Assembly (NCBI GenBank): GCA_935421135.1
Contig: OW285190.1
Location: forward strand, 20,036,501 to 20,100,500
From: Bugulina stolonifera
Taxonomy: Eukaryota > Bryozoa > Gymnolaemata > Cheilostomatida > Bugulidae
Reading direction: 5' to 3'
Length of the DNA: 64,000 nucleotides
The notes beneath the pieces are model-generated. The model was given only the letters and a program-made list of their open reading frames with translations. It was not told the origin of the DNA and made no database searches. Shown piece after piece: positions 12,001 to 24,500 of the stretch. Position 1 is the first letter of the stretch. Each line of letters starts with the position of its first letter. A program made the translations under genes and the position numbers.

Positions 12001-15000
12001 AGCTGTCCAAGGTCCAGCCTGTGGTACACCATAGACTCTGAGGCTAGAAGACAACAGAACCCAGTCTATATGATGGCCAGATGGCAACATACATTGCACA
12101 TGCCAGGCAACAAAAAACAATGATATTAGGTAGCGAATACCCCCTCGCTAGGTAGACACGCCTACTCACTCGGTAGACACACCTACGCACTAGGTAGACA
12201 CACCCACTCACTAGGTAGACACACCCACGCACTAGGTAGACACACCCACCTGAACTGTCTGATATAACGTGGAGAGGTGTGTTACCCTTCAACGCTCTCA
12301 TCACCACAATATAAGGAGTGTGTGTGATCCTGAACCAGGAATAGATGTACGTCTCAATGTGAGGATCTCCTTCATATGTACCACCAGAGGACCTAGTTAC
12401 TGATAGCTCTGCTTTACCTTCACTATAAACATCATCATATACATCATGTACACAGGGGAGACAATTAATAAACACATACATAGTGTACGTGTATATATTA
12501 TACTATTGTAATATACTAGACATACAGTACACATGTACCTACAATATACACTGTATATACATGCACTGTTTGTGTGGATATAATAACTTAGCCATCATAT
12601 CTAATAGACTTCAAAGGCTGAAGATCATATGAGCTGTGCTGAGTGGAAGAGTTCAACATCCAAGGAAGATGTGTGAGAGAGTTGAACCTGTGACCCTATG
12701 GTCTACACAACACCCCGGGCACACTCTTAATAACTGACTGACTAACTGACTGACTAACTGACTAAATAACTGACTGAATAACTGACTGACCTTGTAGCTA
12801 TCATTCTCTCCACTACAGACTCAATCTCAGGAATATTCTCATAATGGCGGACGTTGATTAGACTGTAAGTCTCTCTATTTGGAAGCATTCTCTCAATACT
12901 TGGGTGTATAATAACGTTACCTACAATAGTAAATACAACAAATCACATAACGTTACCTACAATAGTAAGTACAACAAATAACATAACCTGCAGCGATAAT
13001 TATACAGCCAATCACATTGTCTGTTTACATTAACATAACAGTCTATCATTCAACAGAATGTACATACCTTTACTGTCCATAAGAAAAGCATACATCCCTT
13101 GTTTATTGGTGTGAGCTATTTTATCAGTGAGGTCTTCAATTGATATGTCAATACCAACCATGCCTATCACTGTAGATGTCACGGTAGTGTCTGCTACACA
13201 TGGCATAGTCATGCTCACTACCAACCCTACAGTAGAATAAATATAGCATTCGATATACTGAAAACACACTGAATGTAATATAACAGTACATTGAGATATT
13301 GAATGTAATATAGAGGTACGTGAAGTTAATGTAATACAGTGTTACAGTAAGCTATTGTCAAGCACATGAATAATTAGAACGATACGTTGAGTGAAAGTGG
13401 AGAGAAGGTATCGCTTAGATTACACCAGACCTCGGGAGGAGAAGTAAGACTTGATGAATAGTCACACAGTCAGTCACATAGTCAGTCACACAGTCAGTTA
13501 CATAGTCAGTCACACAGTCAGTTACACAGTCAGTCACATAGTCAGTCACACAGTCAGTCACACAGTCAGTCACACAGTCAGTCACACAGTCAGTCACATA
13601 GTCAGTCACATAGTCAGTCACATAGTCAGTTACACAGTCAGTCACACAGTCAGTCACATAGTCAGTCACATAGTCAGTCACATAGTCAGTCACACAGTCA
13701 GTCACACAGTCAGTCACACAGTCAATGACACAGTCAGTCACATAGTCAGTCACATAGCATAATTTACAACATGGTTATGGCAAGCTCGAGAAAATAAACT
13801 ACAATGAACCAATTGAACATAAAAGAATAGCTGCAGCCAGTGCTCTTGGTGTAGAATACATAGCAACAGTATCCACAGCTGTGTACAATGTCCAGTGATC
13901 TCACCATTACACTACTTACATTGCATTGTACATGTACATGTAGATGAACACACACGTGTATGTACAGTAAGTAGAGTCTACTGTCTAAGGGACAGAGAAA
14001 GTAAATACTAACAGTAATACAATCTACCCTACAATATCTACTAAATAGATAGACAACTAGAGGATGTGTTATATATATGTAATTGCGTACGTGTATACTG
14101 CGTGACGTTGTGTCATACATATACACTGTGTACTACATGGTAACACAAGGCATAGGAAGATGGTGAGACTAGAATGACTACTACAAGTATGTATATGACA
14201 GATAGACACGCCTACCTAGCACAACCTCTACTCTATCTAAACTCTACCTTACCCCCGTCTATTAGGTCGTTGTACGGTCTGGATAGCTTTGGATACTCTG
14301 ATTGGTCAAGTTCCTGCCTAGTAGCCTTAGAGGTGAACAAGTAGTTGAGGGCGGCAGCCACAGAATCCTCACTGTACACACTATGATAAGTCCCAGGCTA
14401 GAATGATTAATATAAATTATATGCACACAGAGTATGACAGGTGAACCCATATACATGTACATATACATGTACATATACATGCACATATACATGTACATAT
14501 ACATGTACATATACATATACATATACATGTATATGTATATGTATATGTACATATACATATACAGTAGCTTATATTTACTGCAATGAAACTTTCACTCCCA
14601 CTAAGGGACTGACCGAGTTGTTTGTAACATGAATAAGTCGTGTTTAAAACCCTCGCGAACCTCCCCTAACACTAAAGTACAATGGTCAACACATTATTAC
14701 ACATAGATATACAGTAGGCTAATCACATGCTACACTATACCATGCATTATACACATGTCTATGCACTTGTGTGTTACTTACAGCTATAGGGCTACCAGAG
14801 TAAGTAACTTCATACTTGGAGAAATTCTGGGTAGATATGTCTCTTAGTAGAGTCTCTTCGTATATGATAACATCCCCTTCTGTATATGATATAATATATG
14901 ATAACATCCCTTCTGAATATGATATAATACCTGACAACATCCCCTTCTGTATATGATATAATATATTATGATAACATCCCCTCTGTATATGATATAATAT

Positions 15001-18000
15001 ATGGTAACATCCCCTCTGTATATGACATAATATAATATGGTAACATCCCCTTCTGTATATGATATAATATATGGTAACATCCCCTCTGTATATCATATAA
15101 GATTGAGACGCACAATATGCATGCACGCTAAAGGCATAGAAGAGATTAGCATTCGGTTTTCATTTGGTAATTTCGCAGATTTTGAATCGTGAGAATAGAA
15201 AAACTGAACGACACCGAAACATTGTGCAGCACTAATACTAGGTTCAGATAACTATAGGCTATTCTGGTGTGAATCCGAAACACAGCAAAAATATGGCGAA
15301 AAATGGACCGCGAAATGTCTGGACCACCAAACTGGGTATAATTAGAAGCACAGGTTATGACCATTGAGTGAACCATGTTACCTTCCACTATGTTGGTATT
15401 ACTCACCGTCAAATAGTCCATATGTATGTATCACTACACGTCCACCATGCTGCTCATTACCATCAGCTATAGCAGTGAAAAGGTGCTTTGGCTCATCCAC
15501 GCTATGAAGTAGTCCCTTGCTCATGTATAGTATAGTACCATTCTCTCCTAATAATATGATTATAACAGATACCAGCACTGATGTCTATGTAACACCAGCA
15601 CTGATGTCTATGTAACACCAGCACTGATGTCTATGTAATACCAGCACTAATGTCTATGTAAGCAATCTCTATCATTATACATTCAGTCAAGTACATGTAG
15701 TAGTAGCAGCAGCGGTGGCAGCAGCAGCAGTAGTAACTAACCTGTAGGTAGTAAAGAGAAGGCAGTCTCTAGCCCAAGAGTGTGATTGGAAGATGACCTT
15801 GTGAGTGTTAACTTGTCTATATAGTTGGACAGGTAAAACTTTGTAAGGTCAGTAGCTTGACTCAGACCATGGGTTGAACACAATGTAGGCGGAGTTTGAA
15901 CTGTCTGAGATAGAGCTAGAACAGCTACCTAATAGATACAATATACATGTATACACTGATATACAAGTTAACAGTATGTGGTAGACATGTATCATGTATC
16001 TACAAAGTATTTTGTACATGGAACATACGTAGTGCATAACAAGTAAAGGAAATCAACTCACCTTGTCTGAAGGGGAGAGAGAAAGTAGAAGCTGTTTAGC
16101 GAGCTGTTTAGCAGATCCAAGCTGATTGGCTGACAAGGTAGAAGATACGTCCATCAGCACGACTAGATTCTTAGACGTTGGTGAGAGTGTCTGAACCAAG
16201 ATCTCCCTGTATAGCAGTAGTAATAATATATAACACCTAAGTAGTGTACTGTTACTAACTGTAGTGTACTGTTACTAACTGTAGTGTACTGTGACTAACT
16301 GTGGTGTACTGTGACTAACTGTAGTGTACTGTTACTAACTGTAGTGTACTGTGACTAACTATAGAGTACTGTGACTAACTGTAGTGTACTGTGACTAACT
16401 ATAGAGTACTGTGACTAACTATAGAGTACTGTGACTAACTGTAGTGTACTGTGACTAACTGTAGTGTACTGTGACTAACTGTGGTGTACTGTGACTAACT
16501 GTAGTGTACTGTTACTAACTGTAGTGTACTGTGACTAACTGTAGTGTACTGTGACTAACTGTAGTGTACTGTGACTAACTATAATGTACTGTGACTAACT
16601 GTAGTGTACTGTGACTTATTCGATCTTGACTATGGAGTGGACTAACCTGTGTCTGTAACCATGAACTCTAGAGCAAGGTATATCAGCAGTGTTAGACATC
16701 AAGTGAGCAGGGAATTCATTGTGTATTCCATCAGTGGAGACAAAGTACTGCCATTTGATAGCCGAGTGTCTCTGAACATTCTGAGAAACTAAAAACATAC
16801 AGTAATGTGTAAACAAAGAGAAGACAACACAGTGTAATGTACTTACTGTACGTGTAATGTACTTACTGTACGTGTAATGTACTTACTGTACGTGTAATGT
16901 ACTTAGTGTACGTGTAATGTACTTACTGTACGTGTAATGTACTTACTGTACGTGTAATGTACTTACTGTACGTGTAATGTACTTAGTGTACGTGTAATGT
17001 ACTTACTGTACGTGTAATGTACTTACTGTACGTGTAATGTACCTGTGTACCATGCTGTACATTTGATAGAGACTTACATTTCATAGTCATATTCCTGCCG
17101 GGGTTAAACATCTGTCTGTTGTGATTATCAGGTAGCAGATCACAGACTGTGTGTAGAGATGTTTGTAGACTGTTCACACTTCCTTTACTGCTACCGTCGG
17201 ATGAGCTAGACTTATCACTGAATAGAGATGAGTTTAGGTGACAGCAAGTCAGACTATCTGATATGGAGCTTCTATGATGGAAGCTGTAGAGATTCTCTAC
17301 CAGATCTCTGTTTGCACCCAGAAGCCTTCTGTATGCCGTCAGTTTACTCAACACCTGCTCCCCTATCTGTAATATCATAATGATGGCACACTGCACAGTT
17401 ACTCGGTATACATGCAAGTGTAGAGAGCAGGTGCAGTCTAGTGCTACGGGGGCCAGAGTTCGTTAGCATGTCGACATGGTGATGTAAAAACAATGTCAGT
17501 TACAAAAATGGAACCAGTAATATATCCCGGTTACCCTACAACAAAATCACCAACAGAACAAATAATATTGACCAGAATTAGATCCATAGAGTGATAGTAG
17601 TTTTGACAGAGTAAATCATTGCAAGAGTTCAGGATTTGATGCATTAACATTCACTAAATACGTGAAAAGCTTCGTATATGTTATAATGTAGCAAATACTT
17701 AGCGAATCCTCAAAAAATATGAGTTGTCTTCTCTTGATTTTTAAAGTTGTCTGCTCTTACCCCAAATTAAATATATAGACGTCTCTTATTACGTACATGT
17801 ATTTAGTAACTGCTAATACCTGAGAATTTGATATATATCATTGTCCAGTCAGAGTGGGTATAGAATTAATGTTGTCTTTGCACTGATTGGCCACATAGAG
17901 AGGCCTATACTATAAATAGTTATTATGGCCTGTCAGTAGTAGCGGTGTGGGAGAATATAGTGTTGGCGTAAAGTTGGTATAGTTTCACTACAGATTTTAT

Positions 18001-18783
18001 TGCACTGTGCATAGATCAATCGTATACAAGTAGTCTAGCAGCTGACCTTGATCACTCTAGCCTGTAAATCCAGTTCCTCATCCACATAGTCAGTGGAGTC
18101 AAACACCCCCTACAATACAACAATAGTTTATGAAGGATCCAAAGACTACCAGGTGCATCTAAATCATAGTGAGATGAAAGGAATAGCTGATGTATTTGTC
18201 TACATCAGCTTCCTTTCAAACTATTAGCTGATGGCATGTAACTCTGGGGGACAACATTTGACCGATTTTGACCGTGAGTCACCAACTGATATCTCAGAAC
18301 TCGCTACACAATCTCGGCACCTTGAGGTAACAGATTCAGTCATACCGGGCTGACCTAGCCTATGTATAACCTATCATATATCTGTACAGGTAGCCTATGT
18401 ATAACCTATCATATACCTGTAGCTGAGCAGAAGTTCTAACTGCTGCTATCTAAAGATATACAGAGCAGCCTGACAATATGTGACCCTTGTAATTGACAAA
18501 CCTGCAGTGTTGTCACTCCTAACTCCTCATTGGCCAGCTCACGCATCTGTTCACCAATACGGGCAGCTGCCTTCTTCAGATTTACACCTCCCCACAGACG
18601 AGAGTCTATGGCGTCCTGGTCATCTGACCTTGTGTCTTGGGGGATGGGATCGTCGGGCTTTAGGTTGAACTTTATGTGACTCAACTCCTTCATGACGCTC
18701 TGTCTGGGAGTGTCGTTGCCAATAGACACAGATAGGCAGATGGAGTTGATACATAACAGCAATATAAAAGCTGCACAATTCAT
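6060..18783 (-). CDS. CACHD1: VWFA and cache domain-containing protein 1 (CACHD1), complete
   Basis: 23 coding exons, all phases matching, 4005 nt, 1334 aa: 18502-18783, 18047-18109, 17078-17366, 16647-16788, 16062-16206, 15742-15928, 15407-15547, 14782-14879, 14253-14397, 13068-13226, 12791-12920, 12250-12422, 11819-12043, 10665-10770, 10339-10533, 10016-10238, 9551-9649, 9151-9306, 8754-8986, 8433-8578, 6700-6954, 6358-6587, 6060-6242. A signal peptide ([17 protein letters not shown]) opens the protein. A VWA domain starts near residue 265 with metal site DVSST (DxSxT rather than DxSxS). Two Cache-like regions (about 440-640 and 735-930) and a Cys-rich segment (ECECPCECP) follow, then a membrane helix near 1132-1153 and a cytoplasmic tail with [10 protein letters not shown]. 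The tail, YRHHIHRRS and Cys-rich signatures match vertebrate CACHD1, an alpha2delta-like single-pass protein that modulates voltage-gated calcium channels; the role here is inferred from the family. Introns are short but packed with minisatellites. Confidence 0.95.
6600..6698. repeat. Short tandem repeat at the donor of CACHD1 exon 6700-6954
   Basis: About three and a half copies of a ~28-30-bp unit (tgatatacactggggagata) directly next to the donor. The first intron bases (GTATATCATG) recur in each copy with one changed base before the GT, so each unit is a slightly altered donor copy. Confidence 0.75.
6985..7235. repeat. Degenerate atacagtgtact microsatellite
   Basis: Mixed 12- to 19-bp units of atacagtgtactatac(gttat) in the CACHD1 intron upstream of exon 6700-6954. 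Open in several frames, not coding. Confidence 0.9.
7390..8390. repeat. 26-bp G-rich minisatellite
   Basis: Close to 40 copies of a 26-bp unit (ggtgggtctgtgggtgtgta plus cactaa) with t/g, aag/agg and ggt/gat variants in a CACHD1 intron. The plus strand has two GGG runs per unit; the transcribed RNA would be C-rich. Confidence 0.97.
8588..8753. repeat. Donor-copying ~20-bp minisatellite (CACHD1 exon 8754-8986)
   Basis: About eight units read on the minus strand as CTGTAAGTACATACTATA. The real junction is AGACT|GTAAGTACAT, so each unit repeats the donor with the last two exon bases (13 bases shared). Confidence 0.85.
9705..10015. repeat. Donor-copying 24-bp minisatellite (CACHD1 exon 10016-10238)
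   Basis: About 12 units containing, on the minus strand, AGTGGTGAGTCATATA. The real junction is CATG|GTGAGTCATATAC. Units are 24 bp, with shorter and divergent ones near the exon, and most remain open in the host frame. Confidence 0.88.
10790..11760. repeat. 23-bp minisatellite in CACHD1 intron
   Basis: About 41 copies of ggcatatataacactgtattact with few variants, between exons 10665-10770 and 11819-12043. It does not copy a splice site. Confidence 0.97.
12128..12249. repeat. Donor-copying 21-bp repeat (CACHD1 exon 12250-12422)
   Basis: About five 21-bp units; on the minus strand each contains GTGGGTGTGTCTACC, the first bases of the intron after the exon end TTCAG. Open in the host frame as repeats of GCVYLVR-like peptide. 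Confidence 0.8.
13452..13757. repeat. 12-bp minisatellite (cagtcagtcaca)
   Basis: About 25 copies of a 12-bp unit with a/t and c/t variants, in a CACHD1 intron. Open in both directions only because the unit contains no stop codon in two frames. Confidence 0.97.
14448..14562. repeat. acatgtacatat microsatellite
   Basis: Alternating acatgt/acatat run, strongly self-complementary, in a CACHD1 intron. Confidence 0.9.
14866..15096. repeat. Acceptor-copying minisatellite (CACHD1 exon 14782-14879)
   Basis: Six imperfect units of about 35-40 bp. The real junction on the minus strand is ATATCATATACAG|AAGGGGATGTTATC; each unit repeats this stretch, including the AG and the first ~14 exon bases. Confidence 0.88.
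15568..15648. repeat. 24-bp short tandem repeat
   Basis: Four copies of accagcactgatgtctatgt plus aaca in the intron between exons 15407-15547 and 15742-15928. A short agc-rich trinucleotide run follows at 15699-15736. Confidence 0.85.
16225..16618. repeat. 20-bp minisatellite with a donor-like hexamer
   Basis: About 20 copies of tgtagtgtactgtgactaac in the intron after CACHD1 exon 16647-16788. On the minus strand each unit reads ACAGTTAGTC; the real donor is ACAG|GTTAGTC, so the donor hexamer is repeated but one exon G is missing. Confidence 0.9.
16837..17045. repeat. 20-bp minisatellite (tgtacgtgtaatgtacttac)
   Basis: About ten copies in the intron before CACHD1 exon 16647-16788. Each minus-strand unit contains CAGTAAGTAC, a strong donor consensus, although the adjacent exon (17078-17366) ends in AAAT|GTAAGT. 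Confidence 0.9.
17367..18046. other. CACHD1 intron with no recognised feature
   Basis: 680 bp of unique-looking AT-rich sequence between two CACHD1 exons. I find no exon, repeat or RNA gene in it. Confidence 0.5.
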
Positions 18784-19103
18784 AGTGCTATCCCTACTAA
18801 CATCACCTGTAAGAAAGAGGGTCTTATCTATAATCTTTGTTGCGAGGAATTTTTTGAGCTGTCAGGGCCCCGGTTGGTTTCACACCTGTGAAAACAGCCA
18901 GCACATCCTCACATAATTTGACCACCACGCAAAGTCAACACAGGTTAGAAATGGAAAGAGGGACAGGCAGTGCATAGGTTGGGACGGAGTACTTTAAATA
19001 GTATCAGTATGAGTATGAGATATTTTAGTAGGGCACTCATCTCAGTAGAGTATGAACGACTGCATATGCATTTTTAAGGTATCACTCACGTGACTAGAAG
19101 AAT

Positions 19104-19582
19104 TGGTGACCACTGATTATCAGTGGTCTATGGTCACCATGTCTTTAATTTCAACACTGAACAATCATTTCAGATTTTTACTCCTTTTAGAGAAATGTAC
19201 CACAAGACACAACCTTCTCTTACGCATTTTGGCGAATGAAGAACACCACGAAGCTCTTGCTAACACTTATGATGAGCTCATGAACAATCATCTTACTAAT
19301 ACAACTGTCACTAGAGCTACTACAAGAGGTGACCCACCCGCTATTTATGCAAGAACTTCTGCTTACCATGGTAGCTTTCTGCCCAAGACTATACGTGAAC
19401 TTAAGTCACAATTATTACAATAAACATAGCAACAAATATATATTAGTGCAACATGTTAGCATAGACCATGGTGCAACATGGTGACCATAGACCACTGATT
19501 ATCAGTGGTCTATGGTCACCATGTCTTTAATTTCAACACTGAACAATCATTTCAGATTTTTAGAGAAATGTACCACAAGACA
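19104..19582. repeat. Direct duplication (~100 bp) flanking a 300-bp spacer
   Basis: Two copies, 19104-19205 and 19482-19582, share tatggtcaccatgtctttaa and the following ~60 bp. The first has an extra ttactcct-type insert and lacks 7 bp (catagac) of the palindrome's left arm. The open frame at 19103-19423 between them is weak. Confidence 0.85.
19476..19524. repeat. Perfect 49-bp palindrome (24-nt arms, 1-nt centre)
   Basis: Reading outward from the T at 19500, all 24 positions on each side are complementary (arm sequence acatggtgaccatagaccac then tgat). It can form a cruciform or hairpin. A damaged sister is centred at 19118 with only 10-nt arms. Confidence 0.93.
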
Positions 19583-20849
19583 ACGTGCTTTAATGCGAAC
19601 ATAGACTTTATGAACTTGAAGCAAGTGAAATTATCGATGTTAAGAAAATGCTTGCAGTTCCAGTAATTTCAAACAGTTCACTAGGGCAAGCCATTGCTGT
19701 TAATATTTATTTAGTTTAAGTTTTCCAAAAAAGCTAGTTAGTTAGGAAACTGGAAACCAGTGGCGAAGCACAGAAGACAGAACTACCTTTACCAAGAGGA
19801 AAAATGCTTTGGTAAACAAACTACATGACGATCTTACCCGATAAGGGAGACTTTACAGGTATGAAAGTCTTGTGCAGTGAAAAAATCCAATTGTGCTAAG
19901 ATCAAGATAAAAACAAAATTTGTTTTGATCAGTATTTACTATTAGTGCCATTTTGGGAATTATTCTATGTACAGACAAAGATTCGGATGTTGCCTTTTTA
20001 ACCTCAATTCAAAGCGTTGATTGGACCATAGCTCTCGAATCTTGTCTGTACGTGGGCATAGGCCTATTCTAGTTCTATGGGGAACCTGCCGATGAGCTAC
20101 CAATAGCATAGTTGGAAGGCTCGCAGACATCATTGGGATCACAAATCGTCCTCTAGCGCATTTTGTGTATCGAGGAGTTCTCAATAATTTAAAGTTGTCC
20201 TCCCAATTATAAAGAGCAAGCAACTCCTTGGTTGGATTGTATACACTACTAAGTAATACCTGGAATGTTGGTATCCATGTGTGCTTTACTGTACAAATGC
20301 CAGGTGTACAGCGTCTACCAGAGCTAGGTCTAAGTCATAGATAAGATCTGACTTTACTTGCCAATATGTTGACTTGTGATTTGACTTGGACAGATGAACA
20401 ATGACTTGTGATTTTGACTTGGATTCTGCCAAGTCAATGCGGAGGATAAAAAATTTGTAGTGTATACTGCATAGCCAACGTTCTCAATTGTCTACTTATT
20501 TATCATTTTTACTTCATCAGTGCTACTAGCAGCATTTAGAGTATATCAAGGTTATTGGGACACACACCAAACGTTACATCTAGGCTGTGTGAACATGAGA
20601 CTACACAGTGCATAGTCACAAGTACACACAGTAGGGTGTAAGTAGTGAATACAATATACAGTGCAATAATTAGCTGATTACTACAATATCTATGTAGATT
20701 GGAATTGCAGGACTGGCCAGTGGACATTCTGTAGTCTGTACTGTACCATGTGCTGTTTATATGCTATGTAACACTGTATTATTAATATATTATAATACTA
20801 CATGACCAGTCTCAACCGTAGTGCCCATGTTACTACATATATATGGACT

Positions 20850-20921
20850 AAAGATGTATTTTTAGCAAGGAAATTATTTTTGAGCAGTCAAAAATAATTT
20901 CGTTGCTAAAAATACATCTTT
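20850..20921. repeat. 72-bp near-perfect hairpin
   Basis: Arms of 34 nt beginning aaagatgtatttttagcaa, with one mismatch, separated by the 4-nt loop gcag. Fold-back (MITE-like) relic or a structured site; no target duplication was recognised. Confidence 0.9.
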
Positions 20922-21518
20922 ATATAAAAAAATGGCCAAACCCCATAACATAAATATAGACTAGTTCTTTATCATAATTGCATACCATACATGTCATGAT
21001 TTTTATGGATTGAAAGTCTACAAAAAGAGAAAAGTGCAGAGTTTTTTGAAGTTGTCTCCTGATTGATTTGCATTTCTACTTGACTTGTGACTTGCATGGT
21101 GGCTGACTTGACTTGAGGCAGCACTGACTTGACTTGTTGACTTGAAGTCCTACTTAGACCCAACTCTGGTATCTACATGTATTTATACATACATGTACAC
21201 ATTTTTATGTTAGATTTTTTCATTTCAAGTAGTTAACATTATTGTATTGTATTGTATTGCATTGTAATTGTATTGTACCTGATTGTATATTTATATTATG
21301 TAAAAATACTCTGGTAAGCATGAGTAACTTTGATAACTACATGTAAACGTACATGTATATAAGCTAAATCAAAAATATATGCATATAAGGCTAATGGCAC
21401 TGGTATAATATTACTAATTATAACAATATTGGTTTCATAATATACCAAAGGTGGGTCAACTCTGAGTATTGTAAATAAAATCAGGCAGTGGGAGATAACT
21501 TCTCAGTGATCACAGTAC

Positions 21519-24500
21519 CTACTTAATACGTAGTTTACGGTGAATATAGTACTTTCTCTTTTTTAGAATAGACCATCGATTCCTGACGCTCTGTGCTGAA
21601 CGAGATTCAAAGTTATTACTAACTTCCTCAAAGTCAATGTCCTCTTTCTCTCTAGTATACCTACAATAGCAGCATCGCACTGTTATACACTGGATTGTAT
21701 ACCCACTGCTATATATGTATATACACCCACAATAGCAGCATCTATACATGTACAATGTACATATACCTACAATAGCAGCATCTATACATGTACAATGTAC
21801 ATACACCCACAATAGCAGCATCTATACATGTACAATGTACATATACCTACAATAGCAGCATCGCACTGTTATACACTGGATTGTATACCCACTGCTATAT
21901 ATGTACATACACCCACAATAGCAGCATCTATACATGTACAATGTACATATACCTACAATAGCAGCGTCGCACTGTTATACACTGGATTGTATACCCACTG
22001 CTATACATGTATATACACCCACAATAGCAGCATCTATACATGTACAATGTACATATACCTACAATAGCAGCATCGCACTGTTATACACTGGATTGTATAC
22101 CCACTGCTATACATACACACTAGCCCTAGATCCACAGTTATAGGTAGAGCTAAACCAACAGCCCCCTCCACTAATTGCACTGGAGCATAGAGAACAACTA
22201 CCATAATAACTTACTTTGAGACTATATCATACAACTTCTTGTCATCAGCCATTTCCCACTTCAACCCCCTCCCAAATACTACGGAGGTTGACAGAGAAGA
22301 GCGAGTGGTTGGAGAAGATGCTTGTCTGCTATTGACTGTCTGTCTCGTGTTTGGTGTAGATGTTTGTCTGCCATTGGCTGTGTGTCTCGTGGTTGCGGTA
22401 GATGTTTGTCTGCCATTGGCTGTGTGTCTCGTGGTTGCGGTAGATGCTTGTCTGCTACTGACCGTCTGTCTAGTGGTTGCAGTAGATGTTTGTCTGCTAT
22501 TGACCGTCTGTCTAGTGGTTGCGGTAGACGTTTGTCTGCCATTGGCTGTCTGTCTCGTGGTTGCAGTAGATGCATATCTGCCATTGGCCACCTGTCTAGT
22601 GGTTGCAGTAAATGTTTGACTGCCATTGGCTGTGTGTCTCGTGGTTGCGGTAGACGTTTGTCTGCCATTGGCTGTCTGTCTCGTGGTTGCAGTAGATGCT
22701 TGTCTGCCATTGGCTGTCTGTCTCGTGGTTGAGGTAGATGCATGTCTGCCATTGGCTGTGTGTCTCAACCCGCTGGTCTCACCATCGTCCCTTCTCAGTC
22801 TACTGCTCTGTGCTTGTCTACTGCTGACTGCCTCTTGAGTGTTGACTCTCACCCTAGGGCTAACTCGTTGCCGAGTGGTGACCGTTGACCTGACCACAGA
22901 AGACTCTCCACTCCCAGCAACACCTAGCGGTGCTGATAACACTCTACGGCTAGACATGTGGTGGCCCTTTGCTGCAGGTAGAGCTTTGTGGACAGATTCT
23001 TTTATTAGAGTTGGTCCAGTAGATTGATTTGTAGGACAAGGTTTTACTGTAGAGAGCACTCTGTTTCTAGACCTCAACATGCGGCCCTGTGATGTAGATG
23101 GAGCACTATTATGTGACGCTTTCTTATGGCTTTGTTGTGAAGATAACGCTCTGCTACTCAACATTGCATGCCGACTCCGCGTTGTGCATGTTAATGTCCT
23201 GCCATGTTTAGTCTCTGTGGACAAATATCTATTACTGGATCCCACAGTCGAGTTAGTTGATGGTGGTGTACAAGGAATAGCAGGTGGGGCTGATGATGAT
23301 GTACAAGGAATAGCAGGTGGGGCTGATGGTTGAACTACATTTGAATTCGATGATGAATCTCCACTTAACTCCCTCATAAATTTTCCACCACGATGATGTG
23401 AGGCAGCCGTGGTATCGCAGACATTAGTATCACTATTCAATCGTTTATCTATTAGTTCCTTACTAGCATCAGCTGAAGAGGAACTAGCACTGATCAGACT
23501 GTGAGGGGTCACCCTGCGTGAGGCCATATTCTGTGTGGGCGTTTTGACAGCTGGACTTGTTCTCCTCAAAGGTGCTGAAGAGTCTGAGTATGAATGAAGG
23601 ACTGTGAACTTGAGGGGAATTAGCTGGACGAAGCAATCTGATGTTACAGCAGCGATAGCTTGTGCTGTCTCTGGCTCACTACCTATAATGATAATATACT
23701 CTGCCTTAGTACTAGTCTTAGTATAACACATTCAGCTCATGATATGTAATAGTATAGTAGCATACGATATCATGTAATATAAATAATTGTATTACCTACC
23801 GAGGTCTATGCTGACATCACCGGGTAAGTAACACGCCATTAGTGTGTTGGCGTAGAAAGGTTCTGAGGGTTCATCTGTAATAAACATAACAGAGCTGTAG
23901 AAGACTGAAGTAAGAACAGCTACATGATAGCTGAGCACTCTCTATGTATGCAGTAAATGAATCATCCACTTCTCCATAACTGAAGGGTATTTTACATAAG
24001 ATCTAGTGAACACCATCCACTGTCTACTTTGAGCCTTGTATCTTTATAATGATATATAGAACTGTGCTAATGGGTGAGACTGTGCTAATGGGTGAAACTG
24101 TGCTAATGGGTGAAACTGACATATTTACATTGCTAAATGCATATTTCTTTCCTTGAGAATTACTGTTTATTCAGTGGACAATGCAACAATCCCTGGTAGA
24201 CGGAAAACACAAATATGACCATCTTGCCGCTACAGTGTCCTAGACAAGATAAGGAAGTGCATGTAGTTAGTACATGTATAGACCGTCAGTCTACCGTTAG
24301 TCTACCGTCAGTCTACCGTTAGTCTACCGTCAGTCTACTGTTAGTCTACCGTCAGTCTACTGTTAGTGTACCGTGAGTGCACTGTTAGTCAACTGTAGGG
24401 TCAACTCACCGTACTGATTAGAACCAATGGGAGCATGTTCAAAGTAGAGGTCAAGGAGAATTCTTCCAATTTCCACTCTGCTCCACTCTTTACAGCTGCA

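Larger units (their letters stand above)
18784..21518. other. Intergenic region between CACHD1 start and the Myb gene end
   Basis: 2.7 kb without a credible gene. It contains a ~100-bp direct duplication with a 49-bp palindrome, a 72-bp hairpin, and two stretches rich in degenerate ACTTG words (20350-20440 and 21070-21140). The CACHD1 promoter must lie near its upper-strand edge but shows no recognisable element. Confidence 0.6.

Noticed and set aside
19103..19423. 106-aa plus-strand open frame
   Set aside because: Begins inside the duplicated palindrome and shows no recognisable domain; at most a fragment of a retroelement ORF end.
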